Source: CAZONU01 sp965370045
GTDB taxonomy: Bacteria; Planctomycetota; SZUA-567; JAKLDR01
Direction of reading: 5' to 3'
Assembly: GCA_965370045.1 (NCBI GenBank)
Contig: CBDUSI010000163.1
Coordinates: forward strand, 1-7,505
Length of the DNA stretch: 7,505 nucleotides
The notes below the pieces were generated by a model, which was given only the letters and a program-made list of their open reading frames with translations, had not been told where the DNA came from and made no database searches. Position 1 is the stretch's first letter; every line of letters starts with the position of its first letter. Position numbers and translations under genes: made by a program. Below are positions 1 to 5,985 of the stretch, piece by piece.

Positions 1-13
1 TGGCTGGTTACAA

Positions 14-31
14 AACTCCGGCTACGGAGTT
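14..31 (-). terminator. Small hairpin, possible weak terminator of the large minus-strand gene
   Basis: A perfect 7-bp inverted repeat (AACTCCG / CGGAGTT) surrounds a 4-nt loop. Read on the minus strand, it lies about 66 nt beyond the stop codon of the large gene, and the 3' arm runs into a short T tract (TTTT, two of them from the stem). The stem is short and the T tract weak, so this may be an inefficient intrinsic terminator or an unrelated hairpin. The remaining bases to position 96 show no gene; only a small direct repeat (AATGCT twice, near 37-50) is visible. Confidence 0.3.
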
Positions 32-96
32 ACTCAATGCTAAAATGCTCTAGTGTCTACTCCCCACTTTCCACTTCAACCCGCGCGCGCTGAGGC

Positions 97-3000
97 CTAT
101 TCCTGGGGCTGCTTGCCTTCCCGGCTGATGCTTTCGTAATAGCGCTTGACCAATTCCTCGTAGCCGGCGGGCACGCCGCCGTCCATGGCATCGAAAAGCT
201 CGTCGCGCAGGCGCTTGGGCAGCGCCCGGCTGTTCTCCTTCTGGACCCGGCTGCTGGCCGCGGCGAAGTCGCGGGTGGTCTTGAGCCCCTTGAGCAGCAC
301 GTTGCGCTTGCGGGAGATGTTCTTGTAGCGGCCGTCCTTGATGTCGCTGCGGACTCCCTTCATCATGGCGATGACCCGATCGATGTCCGCGGTGGGGTGG
401 TTGCGGAGCTTGAGCTCCAGGCGGATGCGTTCGGCGCGGCTGAGTATCTGGGCCTGCTTGCCGGCCAGGCGGCCGACCTCCGCCTTGGTCTCGGGTGGCG
501 GCGGGCCCTCCAGGCCCTCCCCGCCGGACCCGCCGACCTTGCCCCCGCCGGTGGAGCCGCCCGCGGGATCCTTGCTCTTGTCGTCAATCTGGCCCTTGAG
601 AAACTGGTCGGGGGTCAGCCGCGTGGGGGTCTTGCGGCCGCCCTTGCCGGTGGCGGTCTTTTCAACGAATTCGCCGGCGGCCTTGCCGGTGCGGCCCTCG
701 CCGCTGCGCCCGGAGATCTCCGAGCTGTTGGGCAGGCGGTTGCCGGTCACTCCCTGGGCGCTCATGTTGGATATCGGCCCGTCCATGGCGTCCCAGCCGG
801 CGCCCTTGTCCAGCGAGTCGGTCCAGGAGCTGGTGGTGTCCTCCATCTCCTCGAAGACGTCCTCCTGCTCCTCCATGAGGTCGCCGATGAGGTCCTCCAG
901 TTCCTTGGGCAGTTCGGCCATGGGCGTCTGGTTCTCGGTGAGCGGCTCCTCCATCTTCCACTTGTCGCGGTCGGGGGTGTCCGGCAGCCACTTCTCGAGG
1001 TGGGTGGTCAGCGCCTCGGCGCTCTCCAGCCCGGCCTGCTCCAGGGGCACGGCGATCTCCGCGCTCTTCTTGGTGAGTGCGTCCTTGGCCATCTCCACCT
1101 CGCTGTAGGTCTCGATCAGCTCCTTGAGCAGCTTGGGATCGGTGAAGTCCTGCTTCTGGAGCTTGGAGAGGTCGGAGTGCGCATCCTTGAGGAACTTCTC
1201 CCACTTGTCCTCGGTGGCGGCCAGGGCCTTCACCTTCTTCTTGTCTTCCTCGGTGAGGTCCTCCACCGGGATCTTGGCCAGCTCCTGGGTGGCCTCGATC
1301 AGCTTCTTCTGCTCGTCCATGAACTCCTTGAGCTTCTCGGCCAGGTTCTTGAGCGCCTCCCGGGCGTCGTCGGGCAGGTCGCTGGGGTCCTCGTCGTCCT
1401 CCTTGGTGGCCTGGGCCTCGAGCTTCTCCATCACTTGCAAGAGCTCCTTGAGGCGCTTGATGACTATGTCCTGGTTGGTAATCAGGAGCACCTGCCCGGC
1501 CTTCTGTTTCGCGGTGGCCGCCGAGGCGGCCAGGGTCGCGGCGGCCCTCTCGGCCTGGAGTTCCGGCCCGGCGGCCAGCATCAGCACCGCGCTGCGCACC
1601 TTTCTGGCCAGGGCGTCCTCCAGCGGGGCGGCGTCCGCGGCGGCCACCGTGCTCCTGCGAATAACCGCCTGCTGGGCGGCGAGCAGCTTGCAGCCGGCCA
1701 GGAGCTGTGCCGCCACCGGCGGCTTCTTGAAGAGCGCCCCGGCCCCGGCCCGCGCGGACTGCTGCTGCGCGAGGATCTTCTTGAGCTTGGCGATGAAGCC
1801 GGCCAGGTCCTTGAGGCGCTGCGCGTGGGCCGCTTTGGGATCGATCAACGTGACCTCGAAGGTCGGGCTGCGCCCGCTCTGGACCCGGTCGCTGGCCTCG
1901 GCGTAGTAGAAGACCACGTCGCCGGGGTCGAAGTCGCGGGAGGAGAGGGTCCAACTGCGCGCCGCCTGGACCTTGCGGGGGTCGGGGAAGCCCCGCCACT
2001 CCCCGAGCTTCTGGAGCTCGCCGCCGCGGTTCCGCCGGAAGACCAGCGTGAGGTCCTTCATGCCGTAGTCGTCGGTGGCCCAGATGGCCACGGACAGCTT
2101 CCCGCCCACGGGGAGCTTGAGATTCCTGCCCGGGGCGGTGATGCGCACCGTCGGCGGGGCGTCGGCCAGGGCCACGATGGGGTAGCGCGGCGGATTGAGG
2201 TTGCGGTGGCCGTCGGCGTCCTGGACCACCACCGCGTAACTGCCGGACTTCTCGACGGTGAAGGCCGCGGTCAGGCCCAACTCGCTGACCTCCAGCTTCC
2301 GGGAGGCGCCGTTGCCGAAGTCCAGGTAGCCGCTTTCCACCCGGCGGTTGGTTCGGGCGGTGATGCGCACCCGGGTCCCGGCGGGCACGCGTATCTCGCG
2401 GTTGGAGACGTCCGTGAAGCTCTCCGGCGCCCGGCCGGTGTACTTGGGATAGCGGTACTCCAGGTCCACGCGGCGGACCTCGGGGCGCTCCACGACCTTC
2501 AACGTGTAGTAGCGGGTCTGCGAGTCGCCGACCTCGACTCGGTAGCGCAGCCCGCGCTCGATGTTGCGCAGCACGTAGACGTAGTTCTCGCCGTCGCCGG
2601 ACTCCATGCGCCGCGAGAACTCCGGCCCGCCTTCCTCGCGGTAGAAGACGCGCCCGGCCGGGTGGCGGTCGCCGCCGACCGGCTCTATCCTGGCCTGGAA
2701 GGTCACGTCCGAGCCGGCCAGCACGACCGCGTCGCCGGGCCGGATCTCGTCGTCATATATCCGCACGCTGCCCACCCGGGGCACGAAGCTGCCGGGCATG
2801 ACCAGGCGCTTGAGCGCGCTGGACATGCGCGCGGGAAAGAACGCGAAGGCCGCGACCAGCGGCAGGCAGCACAGCCCGGCCAGCATGGCCCGGAAACGCA
2901 GTTTCTCCCGGTCCACGGTGATGTGCGGCTTCAGGCGCGCGCAGCCGGCCGCCGCCTGGTTGAGCGCCGCGCCGGCCAGCGCCGCCGCCGGGGCCGGCGC

Positions 3001-3351
3001 CCCGGCGCGTGCCAACTGCAGTCCGCCGATGAGCAGGTTGCCGAGTTCCGGCCGGCGGATTTCCACCAGCCGCGCGACGCGCTCGAGGGAAATGCGCTCG
3101 ACCATGGGCCGGGCGACCAGCAGGCCGAGCCCCGCAGCCAGCGCGCCGAGCGAGACGGCCAGCAGCGTCCAGCGCACGCCCCCGGGGAAGTGCAGCAGGG
3201 CCTCGGCCCCGGTCAAGAGCAGCACCCCCAGCGCGGCGGCGCCGGCGAAGGTCGCCAGCCCCGTGACCACCCGACTGGTCCGCCAGCGGTCGCGGATGAC
3301 CGCCAGCTTGTTCGACAGGACGCGCGCGTCGCGCTTGAGTTCCGGTGACAA
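97..3351 (-). CDS. Large membrane-anchored envelope protein (DUF4175-like architecture), 1084 aa
   Basis: Function unknown. From the TTG start, hydrophobic segments lie at about residues 28-53, 61-80 and 154-174. By the positive-inside rule, residues 175-1084 would be extracytoplasmic. Beta-rich, Ig/fibronectin-like stretches follow at about 175-290, 291-400 and 400-505. Then comes a long Lys/Glu-rich helical or coiled-coil region (about 505-835), a Gly/Pro-rich segment with many conserved-looking short motifs (about 838-950), and a final helical domain ending in PAGYEELVKRYYESIS, a 'P-x-x-Y-x-x-x-V-x-x-Y-Y' tail. Large planctomycete and verrucomicrobial proteins annotated as DUF4175 or hypothetical share this layout, often near MoxR/DUF58/VWA genes; none of those is in this window. 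The frame extends upstream to an ATG at 3537, but that start has no Shine-Dalgarno. The TTG at 3351 has AGGAG at 3363-3359 with a 7-nt spacer and lies 42 nt after the predicted transcription start. A role as an envelope scaffold is inference only. Confidence 0.85.
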   Translation of the reverse strand: MSPELKRDARVLSNKLAVIRDRWRTSRVVTGLATFAGAAALGVLLLTGAEALLHFPGGVRWTLLAVSLGALAAGLGLLVARPMVERISLERVARLVEIRRPELGNLLIGGLQLARAGAPAPAAALAGAALNQAAAGCARLKPHITVDREKLRFRAMLAGLCCLPLVAAFAFFPARMSSALKRLVMPGSFVPRVGSVRIYDDEIRPGDAVVLAGSDVTFQARIEPVGGDRHPAGRVFYREEGGPEFSRRMESGDGENYVYVLRNIERGLRYRVEVGDSQTRYYTLKVVERPEVRRVDLEYRYPKYTGRAPESFTDVSNREIRVPAGTRVRITARTNRRVESGYLDFGNGASRKLEVSELGLTAAFTVEKSGSYAVVVQDADGHRNLNPPRYPIVALADAPPTVRITAPGRNLKLPVGGKLSVAIWATDDYGMKDLTLVFRRNRGGELQKLGEWRGFPDPRKVQAARSWTLSSRDFDPGDVVFYYAEASDRVQSGRSPTFEVTLIDPKAAHAQRLKDLAGFIAKLKKILAQQQSARAGAGALFKKPPVAAQLLAGCKLLAAQQAVIRRSTVAAADAAPLEDALARKVRSAVLMLAAGPELQAERAAATLAASAATAKQKAGQVLLITNQDIVIKRLKELLQVMEKLEAQATKEDDEDPSDLPDDAREALKNLAEKLKEFMDEQKKLIEATQELAKIPVEDLTEEDKKKVKALAATEDKWEKFLKDAHSDLSKLQKQDFTDPKLLKELIETYSEVEMAKDALTKKSAEIAVPLEQAGLESAEALTTHLEKWLPDTPDRDKWKMEEPLTENQTPMAELPKELEDLIGDLMEEQEDVFEEMEDTTSSWTDSLDKGAGWDAMDGPISNMSAQGVTGNRLPNSSEISGRSGEGRTGKAAGEFVEKTATGKGGRKTPTRLTPDQFLKGQIDDKSKDPAGGSTGGGKVGGSGGEGLEGPPPPETKAEVGRLAGKQAQILSRAERIRLELKLRNHPTADIDRVIAMMKGVRSDIKDGRYKNISRKRNVLLKGLKTTRDFAAASSRVQKENSRALPKRLRDELFDAMDGGVPAGYEELVKRYYESISREGKQPQE

Positions 3352-3358
3352 AGCCTGT

Positions 3359-3363
3359 CTCCT
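3359..3363 (-). promoter_or_regulatory. Shine-Dalgarno that decides a TTG start
   Basis: AGGAG on the minus strand lies 7 nt upstream of an in-frame TTG at 3351. The upstream in-frame ATG at 3537 has no purine-rich motif before it. The intervening 62 codons encode an Arg-rich, low-complexity stretch unlike a signal peptide or a folded domain, which supports the shorter protein. Confidence 0.65.
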
Positions 3364-3399
3364 ACTGCCGCGCTCCCGTCCCCCGGAAGAGCGCCTCTC

Positions 3400-3405
3400 A
3401 TTATA
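3400..3405 (-). promoter_or_regulatory. -10 box (TATAAT) for the large minus-strand gene
   Basis: A perfect TATAAT on the minus strand stands out in GC-rich surroundings. The predicted transcription start is near 3393, giving a leader of about 42 nt to the TTG at 3351. No good -35 is seen: TTAGCG at 18-bp spacing is the best match. The box lies inside the 5' extension of the open frame, so transcripts from here could not use the ATG at 3537. Confidence 0.5.
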
Positions 3406-3584
3406 CGTAAGCAACCGCTGTCCCGCTAAGCCGGTCACTCGGGCGGCGCGGCGGGCCGTACCCTCCCCATGACTCACAACGAACAGCGAGGGGAAATCTT
3501 TAGCACGATTCTCACGCAGAGGCACGTGGAATCGCACAGTAGCGGAAGAGGGCCGGTGCGTGCGGCCGGGAGCTGAAAGCCGAC

Positions 3585-3613
3585 TTGCAGTAGCCTATGC
3601 GGCGCAGGATAAT
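3585..3613 (+). promoter_or_regulatory. Candidate sigma70-type promoter for the transglutaminase-like gene
   Basis: TTGCAG (3585-3590) and GATAAT (3608-3613) are separated by exactly 17 bp. The -10 matches consensus at five of six positions; the -35 only at its TTG. The predicted transcription start near 3620 gives a leader of about 42 nt before the ATG at 3662. It is arranged back-to-back with the minus-strand TATAAT at 3405-3400, so positions 3406-3584 form a shared control region with no other gene seen. Confidence 0.4.
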
Positions 3614-3661
3614 CCAGTTGCCGGACGGGCGGTGCTTGCCGGGGGGCTTTTTTTGGATACG

Positions 3662-4675
3662 ATGACGCCCAGAACTCGCGACAGCTCGCGCGCGAAGCTG
3701 GCCCTCGTCGCCTCCCTAGTGGTTCTGGCCGGGGTGGCGACCGCCTGGGTTCTCTGGGGCCAAAGTGCCGACAAAGACCGCGATGGCCATCGCCAGCAGG
3801 ACGTCGCGTCCTTGGCCGAGCAGTGGCTATCCGCAGTGGCCGCCGGTGACACAAGGACCTCCATAGCATTGGCCGAGGCGATATGCCATGGCCGGCCCGC
3901 CGACGCCGTTGATCCCCAGTACGCCACTCTGGCCGAGAGCAGTGGAGTGAAGCCCGCCTTCTTCAAGCTAGCGTTCAACAGATGGGACTTCCAGTCGTGG
4001 CATCATGCCCTCTTCTTCCATCAGCTGGCCCACGATCTGACCTCCGGCAAGGAAGACAAGGTCAAAGCCCTGCAGGCTGCGGTAATCGAGCGCGTGAAGC
4101 CCCAGGAGAGGAAGGATCCGCAGGTGCCCTGGCCCTACCGGGTCTGGCAGCGCGGTTTCGGGGTGTGCGATCGGCAGGCGTGGGTGCTCTGCGAGCTGGC
4201 CTACCAGCTTGGCTGGGAGGTCCAGGTGGTGTACCTTAGAGATCCCCAGACCAAGGTATCTCCGCATACGGTCTGTGAGCTTCGGAAGGGAGAATCCGTC
4301 TGGTTCGCCGACCCCTTCAGGAAGTCTCTTCACCCGCAGAGGTCGATAGACGATGTGGCCGACGACGAGGCGCTACTGCTCCAGATGTGGCCCGATCGCG
4401 CGGACGTCAGGAGGGCCTTTCAGGGGTGCGTGTTCTGGACCCCGGCCTGCCCGCAGGACTACTGCACGCGAAACCAGGAACTGCACCGGCGGCTGGCGGC
4501 GGTACTGGGGAGGCGCTGCCCACGCTTCGGGGAAGACCCCCGCCTGCGCCTGGAGGCCTACAGGAAGCTCCGGGAGTCTACGCTTAGAGAAGCACCCCGC
4601 TTTCCTATGCGGCTGTGGCGGCTGCCGTTCCAGTACCTGAACGTCCAAGGGCGGGCGTTTGCGAAGAGGCGATGA
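3662..4675 (+). CDS. Membrane-anchored transglutaminase-like protein, 337 aa
   Basis: Residues 1-11 are basic and residues 12-32 form one hydrophobic helix, a membrane anchor or uncleaved signal. The rest is probably extracytoplasmic. The core of the transglutaminase/protease-like fold is clear: GFGVCDRQAWVLCELAYQLG puts the nucleophile at Cys169, followed by His202 in SPHTV and Asp217 in WFADP, in the usual order and spacing. Family members cleave or cross-link peptides or act as amidases; the substrate here is unknown. Eight cysteines are present, with a cluster at 256, 263 and 268 that could form disulfides outside the cytoplasm. The open frame begins at 3560, but that start lies upstream of the predicted -10 box, so ATG 3662 is preferred. 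An in-frame TTG at 3653, preceded by G6 at 3641-3646, is the alternative. The gene diverges from the large envelope protein; a shared envelope role is inference. Confidence 0.8.
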   Translation: MTPRTRDSSRAKLALVASLVVLAGVATAWVLWGQSADKDRDGHRQQDVASLAEQWLSAVAAGDTRTSIALAEAICHGRPADAVDPQYATLAESSGVKPAFFKLAFNRWDFQSWHHALFFHQLAHDLTSGKEDKVKALQAAVIERVKPQERKDPQVPWPYRVWQRGFGVCDRQAWVLCELAYQLGWEVQVVYLRDPQTKVSPHTVCELRKGESVWFADPFRKSLHPQRSIDDVADDEALLLQMWPDRADVRRAFQGCVFWTPACPQDYCTRNQELHRRLAAVLGRRCPRFGEDPRLRLEAYRKLRESTLREAPRFPMRLWRLPFQYLNVQGRAFAKRR

Positions 4676-4722
4676 GCGCAGGGCCTGCTGGGCTGTAATG
4701 CGACGAATTGAACAAGACGGCG

Positions 4723-4745
4723 GGCGCGCTCTCCCTCCGCGCGTC
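4723..4745 (+). other. GC-rich hairpin after the transglutaminase-like gene
   Basis: GGCGCGC and GCGCGTC pair over 7 bp (one G-T) around a 9-nt pyrimidine loop, starting 48 nt after the stop codon. There is no T tract, so it is not a standard intrinsic terminator. It may still mark the 3' end of the upstream transcript before the tRNA promoter begins at 4757. Confidence 0.25.
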
Positions 4746-4756
4746 GCAATCGGGCC

Positions 4757-4784
4757 TTGACCGTCGCGTCGGGCGCTGTATAAT
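4757..4784 (+). promoter_or_regulatory. Promoter of tRNA-Leu
   Basis: TTGACC (4757-4762) and TATAAT (4779-4784) are spaced by 16 bp. The predicted transcription start near 4791 leaves a leader of only about 11 nt before the mature tRNA 5' end. The bases just after the -10 box are GC-rich, as at many stable-RNA promoters under stringent control; that control is inferred. Confidence 0.8.
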
Positions 4785-4801
4785 CCTCCGCGATTTCCGA
4801 A

Positions 4802-4888
4802 GCGGCCGTGGCGGAACTGGCAGACGCGCTAGCTTCAGGAGCTAGTGGGCTTCGGCCCATGGTGGTTCAAATCCACTCGGCCGCACCA
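4802..4888 (+). tRNA. tRNA-Leu, anticodon CAG
   Basis: This is a complete class II tRNA of 87 nt with the 3' CCA encoded in the DNA. The acceptor arms GCGGCCG and CGGCCGC pair perfectly over 7 bp. The anticodon stem CTAGC/GCTAG closes the loop TTCAGGA, placing anticodon CAG at 4836-4838, which reads CUG codons. The long variable arm TGGGC-TTCG-GCCCA identifies a Leu-type class II tRNA. The T arm has the TTCAAAT loop, and the discriminator base is A, as expected for leucine. CTG is visibly abundant in the neighbouring genes. Confidence 0.97.
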
Positions 4889-4898
4889 CGCCAATCAG

Positions 4899-4922
4899 GG
4901 GGCCGCCCGTGAGGGCGGCCCC
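4899..4922 (+). terminator. Strong hairpin behind tRNA-Leu, likely transcript end
   Basis: GGGGCCGCCC and GGGCGGCCCC pair perfectly over 10 bp around a GTGA (GNRA-type) tetraloop, 10 nt after the CCA end. There is no T tract, so termination may be of a T-less kind or Rho-assisted, or the hairpin may protect or define the precursor 3' end for processing. Confidence 0.6.
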
Positions 4923-5066
4923 GTGCTATCTGGGGGACCGGTGAGCGGAAAACCGGGAGGCAGTCCTAAGCCATTGATATATTAAGAGTTGCACAGCGTG
5001 CAGGCGATGTGCTGTTTCTGTATATCCAGGCTATGCCCGCGTCCTGAATTTAGACATGATTTTCTC
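4923..5066 (+). other. Gene-free gap, AT-richer in its second half, with small inverted repeats
   Basis: I see no credible coding region here. Possible structures are a nested pairing of GGAC (4935-4938) with GTCC (4963-4966) enclosing CGGT (4939-4942) with ACCG (4952-4955), and a perfect palindrome TGCAC-AGC-GTGCA at 4990-5002 that could be a protein-binding site upstream of the pilin promoter. The stretch around 4970-5065 is visibly richer in A and T than the flanking genes. None of these matches a riboswitch or ncRNA family that I recognise. Confidence 0.3.
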
Positions 5067-5096
5067 TTGACAAAGTACCCCCCTGCGAGGTTTACT
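5067..5096 (+). promoter_or_regulatory. Promoter of the pilin-like gene
   Basis: A perfect -35 TTGACA (5067-5072) is followed after 18 bp by TTTACT (5091-5096), a four-of-six -10 match. TACTAT at 5093-5098 is an alternative. The following bases (TATATT) are AT-rich and would melt easily. The predicted start is near 5103, giving a leader of about 104 nt. Confidence 0.6.
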
Positions 5097-5102
5097 ATAT
5101 AT

Positions 5103-5206
5103 TGGAGTGTGGGTTAGGTTCCCCGAAGGGAACCGGCAATTGGCGTAATGGCCGTTGGTCGACCCGGCCATGACGTCGTGGTACAAGCAAGAGGAGGTGA
5201 GCACGC
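5103..5206 (+). promoter_or_regulatory. Structured 5' leader of the pilin-like mRNA
   Basis: Two perfect inverted repeats lie between the promoter and the ribosome binding site. The first pairs GGTTCCC (5117-5123) with GGGAACC (5128-5134) around a CGAA tetraloop. The second pairs ATGGCCG (5148-5154) with CGGCCAT (5165-5171) around a 10-nt loop that holds the palindrome GGTCGACC. About 20 nt of unpaired sequence separates the second hairpin from the Shine-Dalgarno. The leader may stabilise the message or regulate it; no known riboswitch class is recognised. Confidence 0.45.
5192..5200 (+). promoter_or_regulatory. Near-perfect Shine-Dalgarno AGGAGGTGA
   Basis: Nine consecutive bases complement the 3' end of 16S rRNA, ending 6 nt before the ATG at 5207. 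This is far stronger than the sites of the other genes in the window and suggests a highly translated product, as expected of a structural pilin-like protein. Confidence 0.85.
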
Positions 5207-5896
5207 ATGAGAAAACGCAAGGGATTCACCCTGATCGAACTGATGGTGGTCATCGCAATCATTGGTATCCTCATCGGGCTGTTGCTGCCCGCCGTTCAGA
5301 GGGTCAGGGAGAGCGCTCGTCGCGCCACGTGCAAGAGTAACCTGCGCCAGCTGGGTCTGGCCATTCACATGTACGCGGACGACAGCGACGAAATCTTCCC
5401 GAATGCCGCATTGTCCACTAGCACCAACGCGCTGTCCTTCGTCGCGGACAAGGCGCCGAACGACGGGACTGATTTCCTGGGATTCGCATCGCTCCGGCTC
5501 CTGAGCCCCAGTTACATCGACAACCCCAAGGTGTTCAAGTGTCCGTCGGGTACCGCCGACTACGCCGACATGAAGGGCCCCGCTACGGGCGACACTGTGT
5601 ACACCGATCTGGACGCGCTCAGCTGCAGCTACTGGTACGATGCGCGGCACCGGGCCACGCACCCCGGCTTGGTGGTCATGATCGGTGACAAGAAGGCAAC
5701 GTCCGGCGAGTCCTGCCTGTCGCACCAGGGCCAGGGCGGCAACTTCTGCTTCGCGGACGCCCACGTCGAGTGGCGCCGCGCGCCGTCGGGCAGCAACAAG
5801 ATGGTCGGCGACGAGGACACGGACGGCCAAGCTGAGGGAGGCCTCTGGGTTGCCGGAGAGGAAGGCTACGAACACGACACCTGTCTGACAAACTGA
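5207..5896 (+). CDS. Type IV pilin-like / pseudopilin protein, DUF1559-type, 229 aa
   Basis: The N-terminus MRKRKGFTLIELMVVIAIIG is a classic class III prepilin signal: a short basic leader, predicted cleavage between Gly6 and Phe7, Glu11 at position +5 of the mature protein, then a hydrophobic helix to about residue 30. Next comes the segment CKSNLRQLGLAIHMYADD (42-59), usual for the large pseudopilin families of Planctomycetota and relatives. Near the C-terminus, His173 through the FADAHVEW motif (182-189) corresponds to the H-X9-DG processing-associated domain, with Ala185 where Gly is usual. The protein would be matured by a PilD-type prepilin peptidase and inserted in the inner membrane or a pilus/T2SS-like fibre; neither peptidase nor assembly genes are in the window. 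Six cysteines (42, 112, 140, 170, 181, 226) may form disulfides. An acidic tail of about 40 residues follows the motif. The gene is monocistronic by its own promoter and terminator. Confidence 0.9.
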   Translation: MRKRKGFTLIELMVVIAIIGILIGLLLPAVQRVRESARRATCKSNLRQLGLAIHMYADDSDEIFPNAALSTSTNALSFVADKAPNDGTDFLGFASLRLLSPSYIDNPKVFKCPSGTADYADMKGPATGDTVYTDLDALSCSYWYDARHRATHPGLVVMIGDKKATSGESCLSHQGQGGNFCFADAHVEWRRAPSGSNKMVGDEDTDGQAEGGLWVAGEEGYEHDTCLTN

Positions 5897-5921
5897 CCAA
5901 ACGCACATTCCCACACTCCGG

Positions 5922-5954
5922 GCGGGGCGGCCTTCATGGCCGCCTCGCTTTTTT
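5922..5954 (+). terminator. Intrinsic terminator of the pilin-like gene
   Basis: An 11-bp stem (5922-5932 with 5938-5948, one G-T pair) closes a TTCAT loop and is followed directly by six T residues (5949-5954). It starts 25 nt after the stop codon. It should separate the pilin-like gene from the downstream ligase-like gene. Confidence 0.93.
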
Positions 5955-5979
5955 AGTGCAACTGCCGGGCGCCCTCATG

Positions 5980-5985
5980 TAGAAT
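5980..5985 (+). promoter_or_regulatory. Candidate -10 box (TAGAAT) of the ligase-like gene
   Basis: TAGAAT matches TATAAT at five of six positions and lies 26 bp past the pilin terminator. The best -35 is GTGCAA (5956-5961) at 18 bp, a poor match. The predicted start would fall at about 5992, immediately before an in-frame GTG at 5993, so the transcript would be leaderless or nearly so. The ATG at 5984 overlaps this box. Confidence 0.35.

Noticed and set aside
662..1999. Minus-strand open frame of 445 codons overlapping the large gene in another frame
   Set aside because: The translation is dominated by Gly, Arg, Ala and Pro without any motif; it is a frame shadow of the large gene.
397..3348. 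Very long plus-strand open frame (983 codons) opposite the large minus-strand gene
   Set aside because: It is fully antisense to a gene with recognisable membrane helices, Ig-like and coiled-coil regions. Its translation is low-complexity Leu/Gly/Val/Ala-rich with no domain, as expected from codon bias in GC-rich DNA.
3638..3654. GCC-GGGG-GGC followed by T7, looking like an intrinsic terminator
   Set aside because: Only a 3-bp stem can form next to the T tract, and the larger pairing needs several wobble pairs. It lies in the leader of the following gene with no upstream plus-strand gene to terminate.
4558..4860. Minus-strand open frame of 100 codons crossing the tRNA-Leu gene
   Set aside because: It overlaps the tRNA, its promoter and the end of the transglutaminase-like gene, and shows no domain or ribosome binding site.
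4802..5206. tRNA-adjacent genomic island boundary
   Set aside because: No integrase, no visible repeat of the tRNA 3' end downstream, and ordinary-looking chromosomal envelope genes follow. Only the compositional shift remains, which is reported as a low-interest finding.
5114..5914. Minus-strand open frame of 266 codons opposite the pilin-like gene
   Set aside because: The plus-strand gene has a prepilin signal, strong ribosome binding site, promoter and terminator. The antisense frame has no such support and runs through the pilin leader and the 5' side of the terminator region.
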